From Christiangramia lutea (GTDB taxonomy: Bacteria > Bacteroidota > Bacteroidia > Flavobacteriales > Flavobacteriaceae): a stretch of DNA of 64,000 nt. How positions within the stretch are numbered: position 1 is the first letter of the stretch; every line of letters starts with the position of its first letter. The stretch is taken from positions 620,001 through 684,000 of the forward strand of contig NZ_JAKVTV010000001.1 of the NCBI RefSeq assembly GCF_022489035.1, written 5' to 3'. Both the position numbers and the translations under genes were made by a program. The notes beneath the pieces were generated by a model that saw nothing but the letters and a program-made list of their open reading frames with translations, searched no databases and was not told the origin of the DNA. Positions 1-9,373 of this stretch are shown here, one piece after another.

Positions 1-629
1 TAGCCGGATTGCTTCTCAAATACTTCTATTGCTTTTTCAATTTCTCCTGTTTCTAAATAGAGAACTCCAAGATGCACATAATCATAAGCGCCAATGAAAT
101 CTTCTTCTTCATTAAGCTTTATCTGTTTTTCTATAATATCTATAGCCTTGTCTCTTTCACCAATTGCCTTGTAACATAAACCTTTAGCAATGTTTAAATG
201 ATACATGCCATTTTGAGATTGCCCAATATCATAATCAACTAACCGATCTAACTCTTCAATATCTTCTATCGCACCTTTATAATCCCTGAAAAACTGATAG
301 CGACACCATCCTCTGTAACCTAATCTATCTTCCGGATTATACTTAACGGCTTTATCTATAAGTTTTTTCCAGGTTATAAAATCTCCACTTTTCAAATAGG
401 CGATAGATTTTGCCCAGTAAGGATAATCGTAGGTAGGGTCGATCTCTATAGCTTCATCTAATTTTACCTGATATTCCTTACTAAACTGGTAATGACCTTT
501 TGTCTCCATCGCCTTTTTACAAGATTCGTATTTCAACATTTCACCACGCATTTTAAAGGCCTCGCAATTTGGTTGCGCATTTATTCCGAAAAAGGAAAGT
601 AAAAGAAAAAGGAGGATAAACTTTTTCAT
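1..629 (-). CDS. TPR-repeat secreted protein, C-terminus beyond the window
   Basis: The frame runs from an ATG at 629 down through base 1 without a stop, so the 3' end is missing. It starts with a hydrophobic signal peptide (MKKFILLFLLL, cleavage near GINAQ), then about 190 residues of helical repeats with TPR spacing (blocks such as EAIEIDPTYDYPYWAKS, and alanine/glycine-rich helix pairs). It is therefore probably periplasmic and a protein-interaction scaffold; no catalytic motif is visible. Its start codon shares one base with the stop of the upstream gene (TGATG), which suggests translational coupling. The function is not recognised. Confidence 0.75.
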   Translation of the reverse strand, partial: MKKFILLFLLLSFFGINAQPNCEAFKMRGEMLKYESCKKAMETKGHYQFSKEYQVKLDEAIEIDPTYDYPYWAKSIAYLKSGDFITWKKLIDKAVKYNPEDRLGYRGWCRYQFFRDYKGAIEDIEELDRLVDYDIGQSQNGMYHLNIAKGLCYKAIGERDKAIDIIEKQIKLNEEEDFIGAYDYVHLGVLYLETGEIEKAIEVFEKQSG

Positions 630-1144
630 CAAGGTAAAATTTCTATGATTTTTCCATCTTTAATTTTGAAGATGAGATACATGTAGTAGTTAATGGGAAA
701 CTCATCTCTTTTTAAAACCTTCCACTTTTCAATTTCACTGGTGATTTTCAAAAGTTGGGAGACTATTTTTTTATCAAATTCCTTCTTAAGGTAGTTTTCG
801 TCTGACTGTAAGACTCTATATCTTCCTGCTTCTCCCTCGCAGTTTACCACAAATCGAATCCTGATTAATCCGTTTTCATTTTTTCCGGTAACCGGTTGAT
901 ATTTTGATTCAAAAAGATCTATAATTTTCGATTTTTCTCCGCTGTACACCGGTCCTTCTCCAAAATTAAAATATTGCAGAATTTTTTCGTCTCCGTTACA
1001 AATTTTGAAGTCAGGTTCATCAATTTCATCATTCTGTTCTATATCGCCTACCCAGCGTAAATATTCCTCTTCACGGCCGGTTCCTTCTTTACAACTCCAA
1101 ATTATAAGACATAGTAATATGATGATTGAAAAGGATCTTCTCAT
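629..1144 (-). CDS. Small lipoprotein with a TonB C-terminus-like fold
   Basis: This 171-residue protein has a lipoprotein signal ending IIWSC, so Cys18 would be lipidated. The C-terminal half (about residues 65-150) reads like the TonB C-terminal/energy-transducer fold common in Bacteroidetes: a GLIRIRFVVNCEGEAGRYRV strand pair followed by a helix (KKIVSQLL) and a KWKVLKR strand. This is a weak, pattern-level resemblance. There is no TM anchor typical of a true TonB, so a TonB role is unlikely. It lies upstream of, and overlaps by one base, a TPR protein gene; the two probably work together. The exact function is unknown. Confidence 0.6.
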   Translation of the reverse strand: MRRSFSIIILLCLIIWSCKEGTGREEEYLRWVGDIEQNDEIDEPDFKICNGDEKILQYFNFGEGPVYSGEKSKIIDLFESKYQPVTGKNENGLIRIRFVVNCEGEAGRYRVLQSDENYLKKEFDKKIVSQLLKITSEIEKWKVLKRDEFPINYYMYLIFKIKDGKIIEILP

Positions 1145-1161
1145 TGGATTTTTATAGATTC

Positions 1162-1644
1162 TTAATTGAGAAACCCAAATCGTAAATTGGCTATAAAGCT
1201 TCCCTGGTCATCGGTAAATTCCCTTTCAACATAGAAGCTATCATTGTCTTTAATAGAGTTACTGGTTAACGCAATAACAATATTTCCATTTTCATCCAGG
1301 TAATTTAGAATGATCAGGTTTGAATCCCGGTTATATTCCCAATTACCAGTTTTTACACTAATTCCGCAATCCAATCCAGTATCATCATCTTCCCTTTCCA
1401 TGATAATTTCTCTAAAACTGCCATCTGGATTCAATGCTAATTCGATAGTGAAACAAGAAGAATCCTCTGTTATATCGGTTGAAGTATTCCCGTCAAGATC
1501 GTAATCTATTTCTCTATCGGTTTCTGCTGAAACCACGATCCAGTCTCCGTAAAAACCTGCTTCCTGCAAGTCAACTGAATCATCTGTAGCACAGCCAAAA
1601 AGGAGGAAACAAAAACCTACATAAAAAATGTTCTTTATCATCAT
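1162..1644 (-). CDS. Lipocalin-like lipoprotein of unknown function
   Basis: This 160-residue protein has a lipobox FGC at Cys18 after a short hydrophobic signal. The mature part begins YGDWIVVSAE and continues through alternating strands ending NYLDENGNIV and GSFIANLRFGFLN, a pattern typical of the lipocalin-like/DUF lipoproteins of Flavobacteria. An aspartate-rich loop (DYDLDGNTSTD, residues about 48-58) resembles a calcium-binding EF-hand-like loop. It sits 17 bp upstream of the TonB-C-like lipoprotein gene, so the two may be co-transcribed. The function is not known. Confidence 0.6.
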   Translation of the reverse strand: MMIKNIFYVGFCFLLFGCATDDSVDLQEAGFYGDWIVVSAETDREIDYDLDGNTSTDITEDSSCFTIELALNPDGSFREIIMEREDDDTGLDCGISVKTGNWEYNRDSNLIILNYLDENGNIVIALTSNSIKDNDSFYVEREFTDDQGSFIANLRFGFLN

Positions 1645-1788
1645 AGTTTATTATTAGTCTTAAATGCGAATGAAGCTCCGGTTATTTGATCAAGTTAATT
1701 ATTTTATTACTAACGCTTCCGGCTATTAGCGTTGAAACGTTGTTCGGTATATTTTATTTTCCAATGGTTTAATTTACTATACATTATT

Positions 1789-3000
1789 TTAGAATAAGTT
1801 ATAACCAACTATAACTGAAAAAGAAGAATAATCCGATTCCCAGAAAACATAATCTCCCATGATATCCTTTCCGAAATGATATCGCACCTCAGCACTAAAT
1901 TTATCCAGAAGATTATATCCTAAGCCAATATCTATATTCCTGGTTGAGCTTATCTTTAAAGATTTTAAATCAGAACCATCGGCCCGGGTAAATTCAATTT
2001 CGGTATCTTCAGGAAAGCTCCAGACATATTGAATATTGGCGAAAAGTTTAGATTTCTCACTTAAAAAGAGATAGTGACGTATTCCAAGAGGGATTTCGAT
2101 AGCACTATAATCTATTTTGGTTCTAAGTATTCCCCCATAAACATTATCTACTTCAATCTCATCCTCCGAATTGAAATATTGATAATTTGGTTCAAGGATA
2201 ATACTCCATTTATCATTATTAAAAGGCATAATGTATTCCAATTCAACCCCTAATCGAAAATTAACCTGACTACCGTAATCATATGCTTCATGATCTCTGC
2301 TATTAGCTATTTTTATTTCCTGCATCTGTAAGCCCGGTCTAATACTTAGATTGAAGGCGTCTCTCTCTTTATTCGATTCGAATAAGGTATACTCAGAGTC
2401 TGTGCATTCATTATATTCTACGAAAAATGCTACCAGATCCTTTTTCTCATAATCCAGGCCTGCGACTTTATCAGAATTCAGGGAACCACAATTCAGGTCA
2501 TTATATAACTGTCTTTTAAAGCTACTATTGCGAGCTATTTTATCATTCCTTTTAAATCGCTTATAAATAAGTTGTTTTACCCCTTGATCGCCTATAGCAT
2601 AAAAATACCTAATTAGGTTTTCCCCTTTGTATAAATAAAGGGAAGCCTCACCCTTAACAAGTGCTTTAAGAAATAAAGTATCCTCTCTAAATTCAGGACC
2701 TTTTTCGTTGCTTAAGGACTGTAAAAAATCACTGGAAATATCAATACTAACCCTGTGGCGTTCAAACCTAGTACCATCATAAATACCAAATTCCTTAGTT
2801 TCAATACCAGCATTTTTAACTTCAGAATCTGATGATAATTTATAACTAAATCCGTCCGGATTATTTCGCCAGTCTAGGTTTTTTATTAAACAATCTACTT
2901 TCTCGCCAGTTTCAGTGATGAAATATCCGCTTTCAAAATCTGACTGTGAATAGGTATTTAAGAAAATAAATGCAAATACCAGGTTTAAGGTTTTTTTCAT
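1789..3000 (-). CDS. Outer-membrane beta-barrel protein (PorT/OmpW-like C-terminus)
   Basis: I place the start at the ATG at 3000 (MKKTLNLVFAFIFLNTYSQ, a clean signal peptide) rather than at a TTG seven codons upstream. The protein is about 403 residues. The N-terminal half (about 20-200) is a soluble region with FITETGEKVDCLIKN, found in many flavobacterial proteins with C-terminal barrels. The second half (about 225-403) shows alternating amphipathic strands (ELEYIMPFNNDKWSIILEP, FANIQYVWSF) and ends in the aromatic VIVGYNLF, typical of an outer-membrane barrel. No substrate can be inferred. It stands alone between spacers of about 150 bp. Confidence 0.7.
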   Translation of the reverse strand: MKKTLNLVFAFIFLNTYSQSDFESGYFITETGEKVDCLIKNLDWRNNPDGFSYKLSSDSEVKNAGIETKEFGIYDGTRFERHRVSIDISSDFLQSLSNEKGPEFREDTLFLKALVKGEASLYLYKGENLIRYFYAIGDQGVKQLIYKRFKRNDKIARNSSFKRQLYNDLNCGSLNSDKVAGLDYEKKDLVAFFVEYNECTDSEYTLFESNKERDAFNLSIRPGLQMQEIKIANSRDHEAYDYGSQVNFRLGVELEYIMPFNNDKWSIILEPNYQYFNSEDEIEVDNVYGGILRTKIDYSAIEIPLGIRHYLFLSEKSKLFANIQYVWSFPEDTEIEFTRADGSDLKSLKISSTRNIDIGLGYNLLDKFSAEVRYHFGKDIMGDYVFWESDYSSFSVIVGYNLF

Positions 3001-3187
3001 TTGGGAGAGTTTGACCGTCAAATCTAAGTATTTACACCTAAAAAATAACGTTTAGATATAAAATAAATGAAGTTGAAATAAACATTGATAATCAATATTG
3101 ACTATAAAGTAATTATTTTAATTATGCGACATAAGCCTGAAACTGTCGAAAATAAATCCATATAGGCTCTTATAAAATTTCTGACCT

Positions 3188-3871
3188 TTACATACTACAG
3201 TTACCATCTGTAAGTTCCTGCCTGGATGGGTTAAAAGCATTATCCTTGATATCAAGGTCAATACTACTCAATCCTGCTATGTTCTCAAGACCACATAAAT
3301 TCGCGAGAGATGCATTGTTCCAGATCAAGACCTTTTCACCCTCTTTTATTTGCTCTACATTGGAAATCCCGTCCAGGTTTGTAAGTTTCGCATTATCTGC
3401 AATTGAAATTTGCCCATCGGCATATTTAACGTTACTCAAACCATCTACATTCTTAAGCTTAGAGTTATCTATAATTATAATACCACCCATATTAGCTGGC
3501 AGGTTCTTAAATCCGTCAAGGTTTTCCAGTTCAGGATTAGACCATAATATGATACTACTGCCTGGTGAAAAATCCTTTAAGTTTTCTAGACCATTTACAT
3601 CCTTTATCCCTGTTCCCTCTATCCAGATACCTCCATTAATTTGAGTTATTTCTTCAAAGCCTTCTATATTTTGAATATTCTCAGTTCGTAATCCCAAACT
3701 ACCGTAAATGGCAGTGTAATTTAATGCCGCGAAAGAATCTACCTCTTTTTGTGTCTTAAAACTAACACTTCCATAATAAGGTTTTATACCAGATTCATCA
3801 TCTCCTGAACAGGAAAACAGAAAGTTACAGAATAAGACTACAGTCAAGATTCGGAAAATTGGTTTAAACAT
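3188..3871 (-). CDS. Lipoprotein with receptor-L/LRR-like repeats
   Basis: This is a 227-residue lipoprotein (lipobox LFSC, Cys21, followed by SGDDE, an acidic +2/+3 export-type context common in Bacteroidetes surface lipoproteins). From about residue 60 it contains four or five repeats of the form L-x-N-L-D-G-hydrophobic-x-N-hydrophobic (LENLDGFKNL, LKNVDGLSNV, LTNLDGISNV, LANLCGLENI). This spacing matches receptor-L-domain/leucine-rich solenoids. It is probably a surface binding protein whose ligand is unknown. The upstream 260 bp (3872-4131) contain no gene and no convincing promoter match. Confidence 0.7.
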   Translation of the reverse strand: MFKPIFRILTVVLFCNFLFSCSGDDESGIKPYYGSVSFKTQKEVDSFAALNYTAIYGSLGLRTENIQNIEGFEEITQINGGIWIEGTGIKDVNGLENLKDFSPGSSIILWSNPELENLDGFKNLPANMGGIIIIDNSKLKNVDGLSNVKYADGQISIADNAKLTNLDGISNVEQIKEGEKVLIWNNASLANLCGLENIAGLSSIDLDIKDNAFNPSRQELTDGNCSM

Positions 3872-4131
3872 GGATGAAAAGTAATTTTAAAATGCTACCT
3901 ACCCGTAAGAGGCATGAAATAGAATTGTTGCTGATTGTTTCTTTATTGGTGAAGCAATTTAAAAATAAAATCAGACAAATCCCTTGCTATCAGGCCAATC
4001 CCGCAGCTACTCCCTCAATAGAAACCTGTAATCATTTCATTCAAAGATGATTATAGAAGTGAAAACGGAATGGGATTTTTAAAATTAAACAACTAACGTT
4101 CATGAATAAAAATAAGATTTTGAAACGCCAC

Positions 4132-5028
4132 TTATTTATAAGGATCCATAAAAGCTTGAAGTAGTTCGGCAGAAATTTCAGGATTTGCACCTTCTTTTCC
4201 AGCTACCAAAGCTCCAATTGCACAGGCAGTATCTAATGCCCTTTGAGGTTCTTCTCCCAATAGAAGTTTTGCCAGTAGTGTTCCTAAAAATGAATCACCT
4301 GCTCCTACTGTATCCTTTACCTTCACTTTATAACCAGAATTGTAATACAACTTCTTATCATGCATCAAAACGGCACCATGTGGCCCCTTGGTTACGCAAA
4401 TGGTATTCGCGTTAGATTTTACGGCCATAAATAGCAGGTTCTGCTCCAGGCTGTGGTACTTTGAACCCATTATTCCAGCAATTTCAAAAAGCTCATCGTC
4501 ATTGAATTTGATAAATTCAGCATGCTGCATGAGTTCCATTAAATGCTCTTCCGAATAATGCGGTGGACGCAGGTTAAAATCCAGAACACGGTAACTGGCT
4601 TTCGGTATAAGTTCAAATAAGGTTTTCCTGCTTACCTCATCCCTGCAAACCAGGCTTCCGAAGATAAAAGCATCCGCCTCCTTAACTGAACGAGCCATGG
4701 TTTCGGTAAATTCTATTTTATCCCAGCCAGCAGGATATTTGATCTCGTAAGTTGCAGAACCACTGGAAGTGAGTTTCACCTGTACCACACCAGTTGAATT
4801 CACCTCATCTTTAATAATATTTGCAGTTCTAATATTGCGGGAATTAAGGTACTCCAGAAGTTTTTCTCCTTTTTCATCGGTTCCTACCCTGCTTATCATT
4901 TCGGTTTCCACACCCATACTGCTTAGCCTGCTGGCTACATTCAGGGGTGCGCCGCCAATACGTTCCATATCCGGAAACACATCATACAGGATCTCTCCAA
5001 AACAAACAGCCTTAACCTTTTTTGCCAT
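4132..5028 (-). CDS. PfkB-family sugar kinase, probable fructokinase
   Basis: This 298-residue protein phosphorylates a free sugar using ATP in the cytosol. PfkB signatures are present: an N-terminal GGAPLNVASRL block (about residues 26-36) and the C-terminal DTVGAGDSFLG motif (about 240-250) that carries the catalytic aspartate and anion hole. Length is normal for fructokinase. It is the last gene of a run with a sugar porter, a GH32 fructan hydrolase and a GNAT gene, and starts 4 bp after the GNAT stop. Fructose is therefore the likely substrate, giving fructose-6-phosphate; other hexoses cannot be excluded from sequence alone. Confidence 0.85.
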   Translation of the reverse strand: MAKKVKAVCFGEILYDVFPDMERIGGAPLNVASRLSSMGVETEMISRVGTDEKGEKLLEYLNSRNIRTANIIKDEVNSTGVVQVKLTSSGSATYEIKYPAGWDKIEFTETMARSVKEADAFIFGSLVCRDEVSRKTLFELIPKASYRVLDFNLRPPHYSEEHLMELMQHAEFIKFNDDELFEIAGIMGSKYHSLEQNLLFMAVKSNANTICVTKGPHGAVLMHDKKLYYNSGYKVKVKDTVGAGDSFLGTLLAKLLLGEEPQRALDTACAIGALVAGKEGANPEISAELLQAFMDPYK

Positions 5029-5032
5029 AATT

Positions 5033-5443
5033 CTATTTTTCCATGATCTTGAACATTCCCGGCCTCGTTTCAGCCCGCTCCATATAATCGAACCGGGTGT
5101 AAAAATCTTTTACTCCTTCGGCAGCCATAAGACCTACGAATGAATTCTGATGTGAATTTTCCTTAAGCCATGATTCCAGCTCCATCATGACCATGTCGCC
5201 TAAACCCGTCTTCTGAAATTCAGGCAGTACGATCACATCCTGTATATAAAAATAGATAGCCCCGTCTCCCACGATCCTTCCGGCAGCGGCTATTTTTCCA
5301 CCTACGGTAAAGCAGACCGAAAACAGTGAACCCTGCATTCCTTTTTCCACGGTATCATCGTTCAAAGACTCCCATCCTGTAGACGCCCGTAATAATTGAT
5401 ATTCCGGAACGGTCATATTACGATGCTCTATTTTTATATTCAT
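5033..5443 (-). CDS. GNAT-family N-acetyltransferase
   Basis: This 136-residue protein is a compact GNAT domain. The acetyl-CoA pyrophosphate loop is seen as VIVLPEFQKTGLGDMVM (about residues 70-86; Q/R-x-x-G-x-G/A form), with a C-terminal region FYTRFDYMERAETRPGMFK typical of the YjdJ/ElaA-like small acetyltransferases. Substrate is unknown. It lies between the GH32 gene (120 bp upstream) and the fructokinase gene (4 bp downstream), so it is probably carried in the fructan transcript. A role in sugar use is not evident, and it may simply be a passenger. Confidence 0.8.
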   Translation of the reverse strand: MNIKIEHRNMTVPEYQLLRASTGWESLNDDTVEKGMQGSLFSVCFTVGGKIAAAGRIVGDGAIYFYIQDVIVLPEFQKTGLGDMVMMELESWLKENSHQNSFVGLMAAEGVKDFYTRFDYMERAETRPGMFKIMEK

Positions 5444-5563
5444 AATTCTCGAATAAATGAAAATTCAAGATAGAAATAATCACTCTTTTACGAACCTCTT
5501 ATCTTCCCAATAATTTCCTAAAGATCCAGTATTCATTAAGATTTAAACATTCATGTATTGCCG

Positions 5564-7177
5564 CTACATATTTCCTTCTTCAGTTCTGGCAGGAAAATTC
5601 AGTTCAAAAGCTTCAAAATCCTTTACCGTAAAAGACTGATTAGCCGTTGTAAATGAAAACTCTGTCCAGGGCTGATTTGGAAAGAAGATCTCGGTCATCA
5701 CGGTTTTACCATTATCGAAGAACATTTCGATGGAAGTTTTATCGATTATAAGTATGACCTCAAGCTCATTGCCGGCAGATATTCTTGGAGCGGTAGATCG
5801 TTCTGTAGCAAAATTCTCTGAAAAATTTGTTTGCCCGGAATGAGATCTATCCACCACAAATTCTTTTTGAGCATGATCGTAAGATACAATGAACTCCTCC
5901 CCGGCCTCATTGCTTAGCCTGAAATTGTATGCCGTTTCCTTAAGATCTGGAATACTGAATCTGATCTCGGCTTTAGCCAGGTCTACCTCTGAAGAGTTCA
6001 GGACAACCTTATTATTATTTACTTCTATATTATTTTTGGCAATTCCAGGCCCACGGTATTTCTTCAATTCCTCCACAGGCAAGGAGGTAACCAGGTAACG
6101 GTCATCTTCCTTTATAAGTTTCAATTCACGGGCAACGGTCATAGCGCTTCTCCAGGTTTCTGTAGGAACTTTTTCCGCATACATCCAGTTAGACATCCAG
6201 CCTATAAATAGTTTCCTGCCGTCATCATCGGGAATATTAGACCAGGTAACCCCGGCATAATTATCCCTTCCAAAGTCTATCCAGAAATCATGTTTTTCCC
6301 CCAGGGCTTCCATATTCTTTTCCGGCGTAAAGGTTTTACCATCAAAATCACCTACAAAATACTGGGTCCCCGAACCACCATTATATCCGCCCGGGTTAAG
6401 GTTTTGTATCAATACCCATTTAGTTTCATCACTGCCTTCAACCTGCATCTGGAAAATATCAGGGCATTCCCATACTCCGTCATGAGCGCCGGTGTTCTCA
6501 CCAAATTCAGAAAGTTTTTCCCAGTTCTTCAGATCCTGTGATGAATAGAAAAATGTTTCTCCTGTGGTGGCCAAACCCATCAGCCATTGTTTATGAACAT
6601 CATCCCAGGTTACTTTAGGATCCCTGAAATCTGTTAATCCCGGATTTGAAATTACGGGGTTACCTTCATATTTGGTCCAGGTCATCCCTTCATCCAGACT
6701 GTAAGCTATTGCCTGGGTTTGATGATCTTTACCTTCTTCCGCGGCTTTCGCGTCGTGATAGGTATATATTGCCACGACCGGAGTTTTGCCATCCTCACCA
6801 AAACCTGAGGTGTTATTCTTGTCCACTACCGCACTCCCTGAAAATATATAACCCTTCTCATCTGGATACAGTGCGATCTCTTGTTCCTCCCAGGTGATCA
6901 TATCCTTGCTGGTAGCATGGCCCCAGTGCATGGGCCCCCAGACATTATCATCTGGATAATATTGAAAGTATAAATGATAGATGCCATTTAGGTAAAACAT
7001 CCCATTAGGATCATTCATCCAGTTCTTTTGCGGGGTAAAATGAAAATTAGGTCTGAAATCTTCATCCTGCTGTACTTCCATCTCCACAATATCCTCAGAT
7101 TCTTCTTTTTTAGGATCATTCTTACAGGAGGTTAATATTAAAATCGCCATAACGGCTAAAACGGTCAAGTTTCTCAT
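5564..7177 (-). CDS. GH32 glycoside hydrolase lipoprotein (levanase/fructanase/invertase type)
   Basis: This 537-residue protein has a lipobox LTSC (Cys18) and an acidic spacer, so it is anchored in the periplasm or on the surface. All three GH32 signatures are visible: WMNDPNG with the nucleophile Asp56, RDP at 185-187 (transition-state stabiliser), and WEC with the acid/base Glu237. A five-blade propeller (about 45-350) is followed by a C-terminal beta-sandwich (about 380-530). The family splits beta-fructosides (levan, inulin, sucrose); the exact substrate is not readable from sequence. It lies 12 bp after the sugar porter stop, so hydrolysis outside, import and phosphorylation are encoded together. 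Confidence 0.92.
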   Translation of the reverse strand: MRNLTVLAVMAILILTSCKNDPKKEESEDIVEMEVQQDEDFRPNFHFTPQKNWMNDPNGMFYLNGIYHLYFQYYPDDNVWGPMHWGHATSKDMITWEEQEIALYPDEKGYIFSGSAVVDKNNTSGFGEDGKTPVVAIYTYHDAKAAEEGKDHQTQAIAYSLDEGMTWTKYEGNPVISNPGLTDFRDPKVTWDDVHKQWLMGLATTGETFFYSSQDLKNWEKLSEFGENTGAHDGVWECPDIFQMQVEGSDETKWVLIQNLNPGGYNGGSGTQYFVGDFDGKTFTPEKNMEALGEKHDFWIDFGRDNYAGVTWSNIPDDDGRKLFIGWMSNWMYAEKVPTETWRSAMTVARELKLIKEDDRYLVTSLPVEELKKYRGPGIAKNNIEVNNNKVVLNSSEVDLAKAEIRFSIPDLKETAYNFRLSNEAGEEFIVSYDHAQKEFVVDRSHSGQTNFSENFATERSTAPRISAGNELEVILIIDKTSIEMFFDNGKTVMTEIFFPNQPWTEFSFTTANQSFTVKDFEAFELNFPARTEEGNM

Positions 7178-7189
7178 ATTATAATTGTT

Positions 7190-8509
7190 TTATTTGGTAG
7201 AAGACATTTCAAGGCTCAATTCTTCCAGCGATTTCCCTTTGGTTTCCGGCATCATAAAGATCACAAATAGCAATTGTAAAAACATCATAAAGGCGAAGAA
7301 CGCGAAAACATAACCGGGTCCTATGTTCGTAAATAAATACGGAATGGTTGAAGGGATAATTGCAGCAAGCACCCAATGAGTAGATGATCCAAAAGCCTGC
7401 CCCGAAGCACGTAATCGATTCGGGAAAATTTCAGAAATAAATACCCAGATCACCGCACCCTGGCCTATGGCATGAGAGGCAATAAACAGGAACAGGAAAA
7501 TAGGAACCGACATGCCACCCCAGTTCAGAAAAAAGGCTGCTGCTACCAGGGAAAGTGAAATTATATATCCGATGGATCCAAAAAGCATCAATTGCTTCCT
7601 TCCCAGTTTATCTATCAGGAATACTCCTAATAAGGTAAAAAGGAGATTCACCACTCCAATTCCAATACTACTGAGGAAAGCCGTACTCTGCCCCAAACCA
7701 GCAGATTCAAAGATCCTTGGAGCATAATACAGAAATGCATTTATCCCGGAAACCTGGTTAAAAAATGCAATCAAAAATGCCAGAATCAATGGGAAACGAT
7801 ATTTTTTCATAAAGATATTCTCCCCGGTAAGTTCATTTTGATCCAGGTCTTTGATTTCCTGAAGTTTCATTTTAATGTCCATATCTGGATGGATCACCGC
7901 CAGAACTTTTTCAGCCTCCTGGAACCTGCCCTTCGATACCAGCCACCGCGGACTTCTTGGAATCATAAAAACAAAAATGATATACAGGAAAGCCGGAATG
8001 GCTTCTACACCTACCATCCATCGCCAGGGCTCATCACCGGTATTTCGAAGAAGATAGTTTGATAAAAATGCGATAAGAATACCTAAAACGATATTGAACT
8101 GGTACAGCGATACCAGTTTCCCTCTTTGATCTGCCGGAGCGATCTCAGAAACAAAAGCCGGTGCCGCAATGGTAGAAGCTCCAACCCCCAGTCCGCCTAA
8201 AAATCTGAAAACAGCGAAACTAATGGGATCATCAACCAGGGCAGAACCTAAAGCCGAGACAAAGTAAAGGATTCCGATAATTAACAATGTGTTCTTTCTT
8301 CCAAACCTATTGGTTGGAATCCCACCGAAGATCGCACCTACCACGGTTCCCCAAAGAGCCATAGCCATAACTACCGAGCCGTGAAAAGCATCAGAGGTAT
8401 TCCATAATTCCTGCAGTTGCTTATCTGCTCCTGAAATGACTACCGTGTCAAAACCAAATAAAAAACCGGCTAAGGCGGCGCTAATAGACCAGATAAGGAT
8501 TTTATTCAT
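7190..8509 (-). CDS. MFS sugar porter, probable fructose/sucrose:H+ symporter
   Basis: This 439-residue, 12-TM inner-membrane protein belongs to the sugar porter branch of the major facilitator superfamily. Landmarks are RFGRKN after TM2, the PRSPRWLVSKGR block at the end of TM6, LGRKQ after TM8 and PETKGKSLEE near the C-terminus. It is the first gene of the fructan run (porter, GH32, GNAT, fructokinase). The position suggests it imports fructose released by the GH32 enzyme. The 280 bp upstream (8510-8789) are very AT-rich with no gene; they hold only a short TTCGAT/ATCGAA inverted repeat at 8722-8738 and no strong TAnnTTTG match. Confidence 0.88.
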   Translation of the reverse strand: MNKILIWSISAALAGFLFGFDTVVISGADKQLQELWNTSDAFHGSVVMAMALWGTVVGAIFGGIPTNRFGRKNTLLIIGILYFVSALGSALVDDPISFAVFRFLGGLGVGASTIAAPAFVSEIAPADQRGKLVSLYQFNIVLGILIAFLSNYLLRNTGDEPWRWMVGVEAIPAFLYIIFVFMIPRSPRWLVSKGRFQEAEKVLAVIHPDMDIKMKLQEIKDLDQNELTGENIFMKKYRFPLILAFLIAFFNQVSGINAFLYYAPRIFESAGLGQSTAFLSSIGIGVVNLLFTLLGVFLIDKLGRKQLMLFGSIGYIISLSLVAAAFFLNWGGMSVPIFLFLFIASHAIGQGAVIWVFISEIFPNRLRASGQAFGSSTHWVLAAIIPSTIPYLFTNIGPGYVFAFFAFMMFLQLLFVIFMMPETKGKSLEELSLEMSSTK

Positions 8510-8789
8510 AGAAACTAATTTAAATCTTATAAAATAGTGATATAAAGGTCTATTCTTATCAATTTACAGGAATTTCAACCTGATCGTTAAAGAAGCCTCG
8601 GAAAATTTAAAGATTTTTTAAAAATTTATCTCGATTTTATTATAAAAATCAATTTTTATTTCACAACACCTTAGGATTAATAACCAATAAATAGCTTTAT
8701 ATTATAATCCACTTATTTTCATTCGATTAACCATCGAAATCTAAAACTTCTGAGACAAACAAAGCATATACTTATTATTCCCTTGATGA

Positions 8790-9278
8790 ATGAAGAGACT
8801 TTTACTATTTATGCTTTTTCTGGTTCCGGTTTGTGGATTCTCCCAACCCTGGCTAACCCGGGAAGATACTTACTGGTTCGCCGGCACTGGGGTAGATCTT
8901 AGGAACGCTACCATAGGAGGAACGGTGAACGATGTAGCTTACGATGGCACTTTTAGCCTGGGCTATCGAAATGCCGGCTTTAGTCTCATCGCCTATTACG
9001 AAACATTTACAGCGATAAGATATGCTTCCCTGGGAGTAAATCCTGGGTTTGTGGTTAGGCCGGGCAAGAAACTGATCCCTGTTGCCGATATTTCACTTTC
9101 TCTTATTAGCCGTCCGTGGAAAGTCTATCCCTCTCTAGCCTTTAATGCCAGGGCTGAATATCATTTCGATCGTTTTTTCATTTACTTAAGAGGTGAAAAT
9201 CGCTGGCGTACAGATTACGACTTTTACCAGTTTTCGGTTTATGGCGGGATAAGTTTTAAGTTCGGTTTTAAAGAATAA
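8790..9278 (+). CDS. Small exported beta-rich protein of unknown function
   Basis: This 162-residue protein has a signal peptide MKRLLLFMLFLVPVCGFSQ, cleaved after SQ as is common in Flavobacteria. The mature chain alternates polar and aromatic residues (GTFSLGYRNAGFSLIAYYE, YHFDRFFIYLRGENRW) and ends with VYGGISFKFGFKE, suggesting a small outer-membrane beta-barrel of eight or so strands. I do not recognise a named family. It is transcribed divergently from the fructose porter but there is no direct link in content. Confidence 0.6.
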   Translation: MKRLLLFMLFLVPVCGFSQPWLTREDTYWFAGTGVDLRNATIGGTVNDVAYDGTFSLGYRNAGFSLIAYYETFTAIRYASLGVNPGFVVRPGKKLIPVADISLSLISRPWKVYPSLAFNARAEYHFDRFFIYLRGENRWRTDYDFYQFSVYGGISFKFGFKE

Positions 9279-9373
9279 AATCATTCTTATTCCCGGTATA
9301 TTTCCTTTGTAATAAATTTAACTACAACCTGTTGATTTTTGTATAATTTTGGTGCCGATCCAACCAATTTACT

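Noticed and set aside
8722-8738. TTCGAT/ATCGAA inverted repeat between the fructose porter and the small exported protein
   Set aside because: Six-base arms in AT-rich DNA are expected by chance; no regulator gene is nearby.
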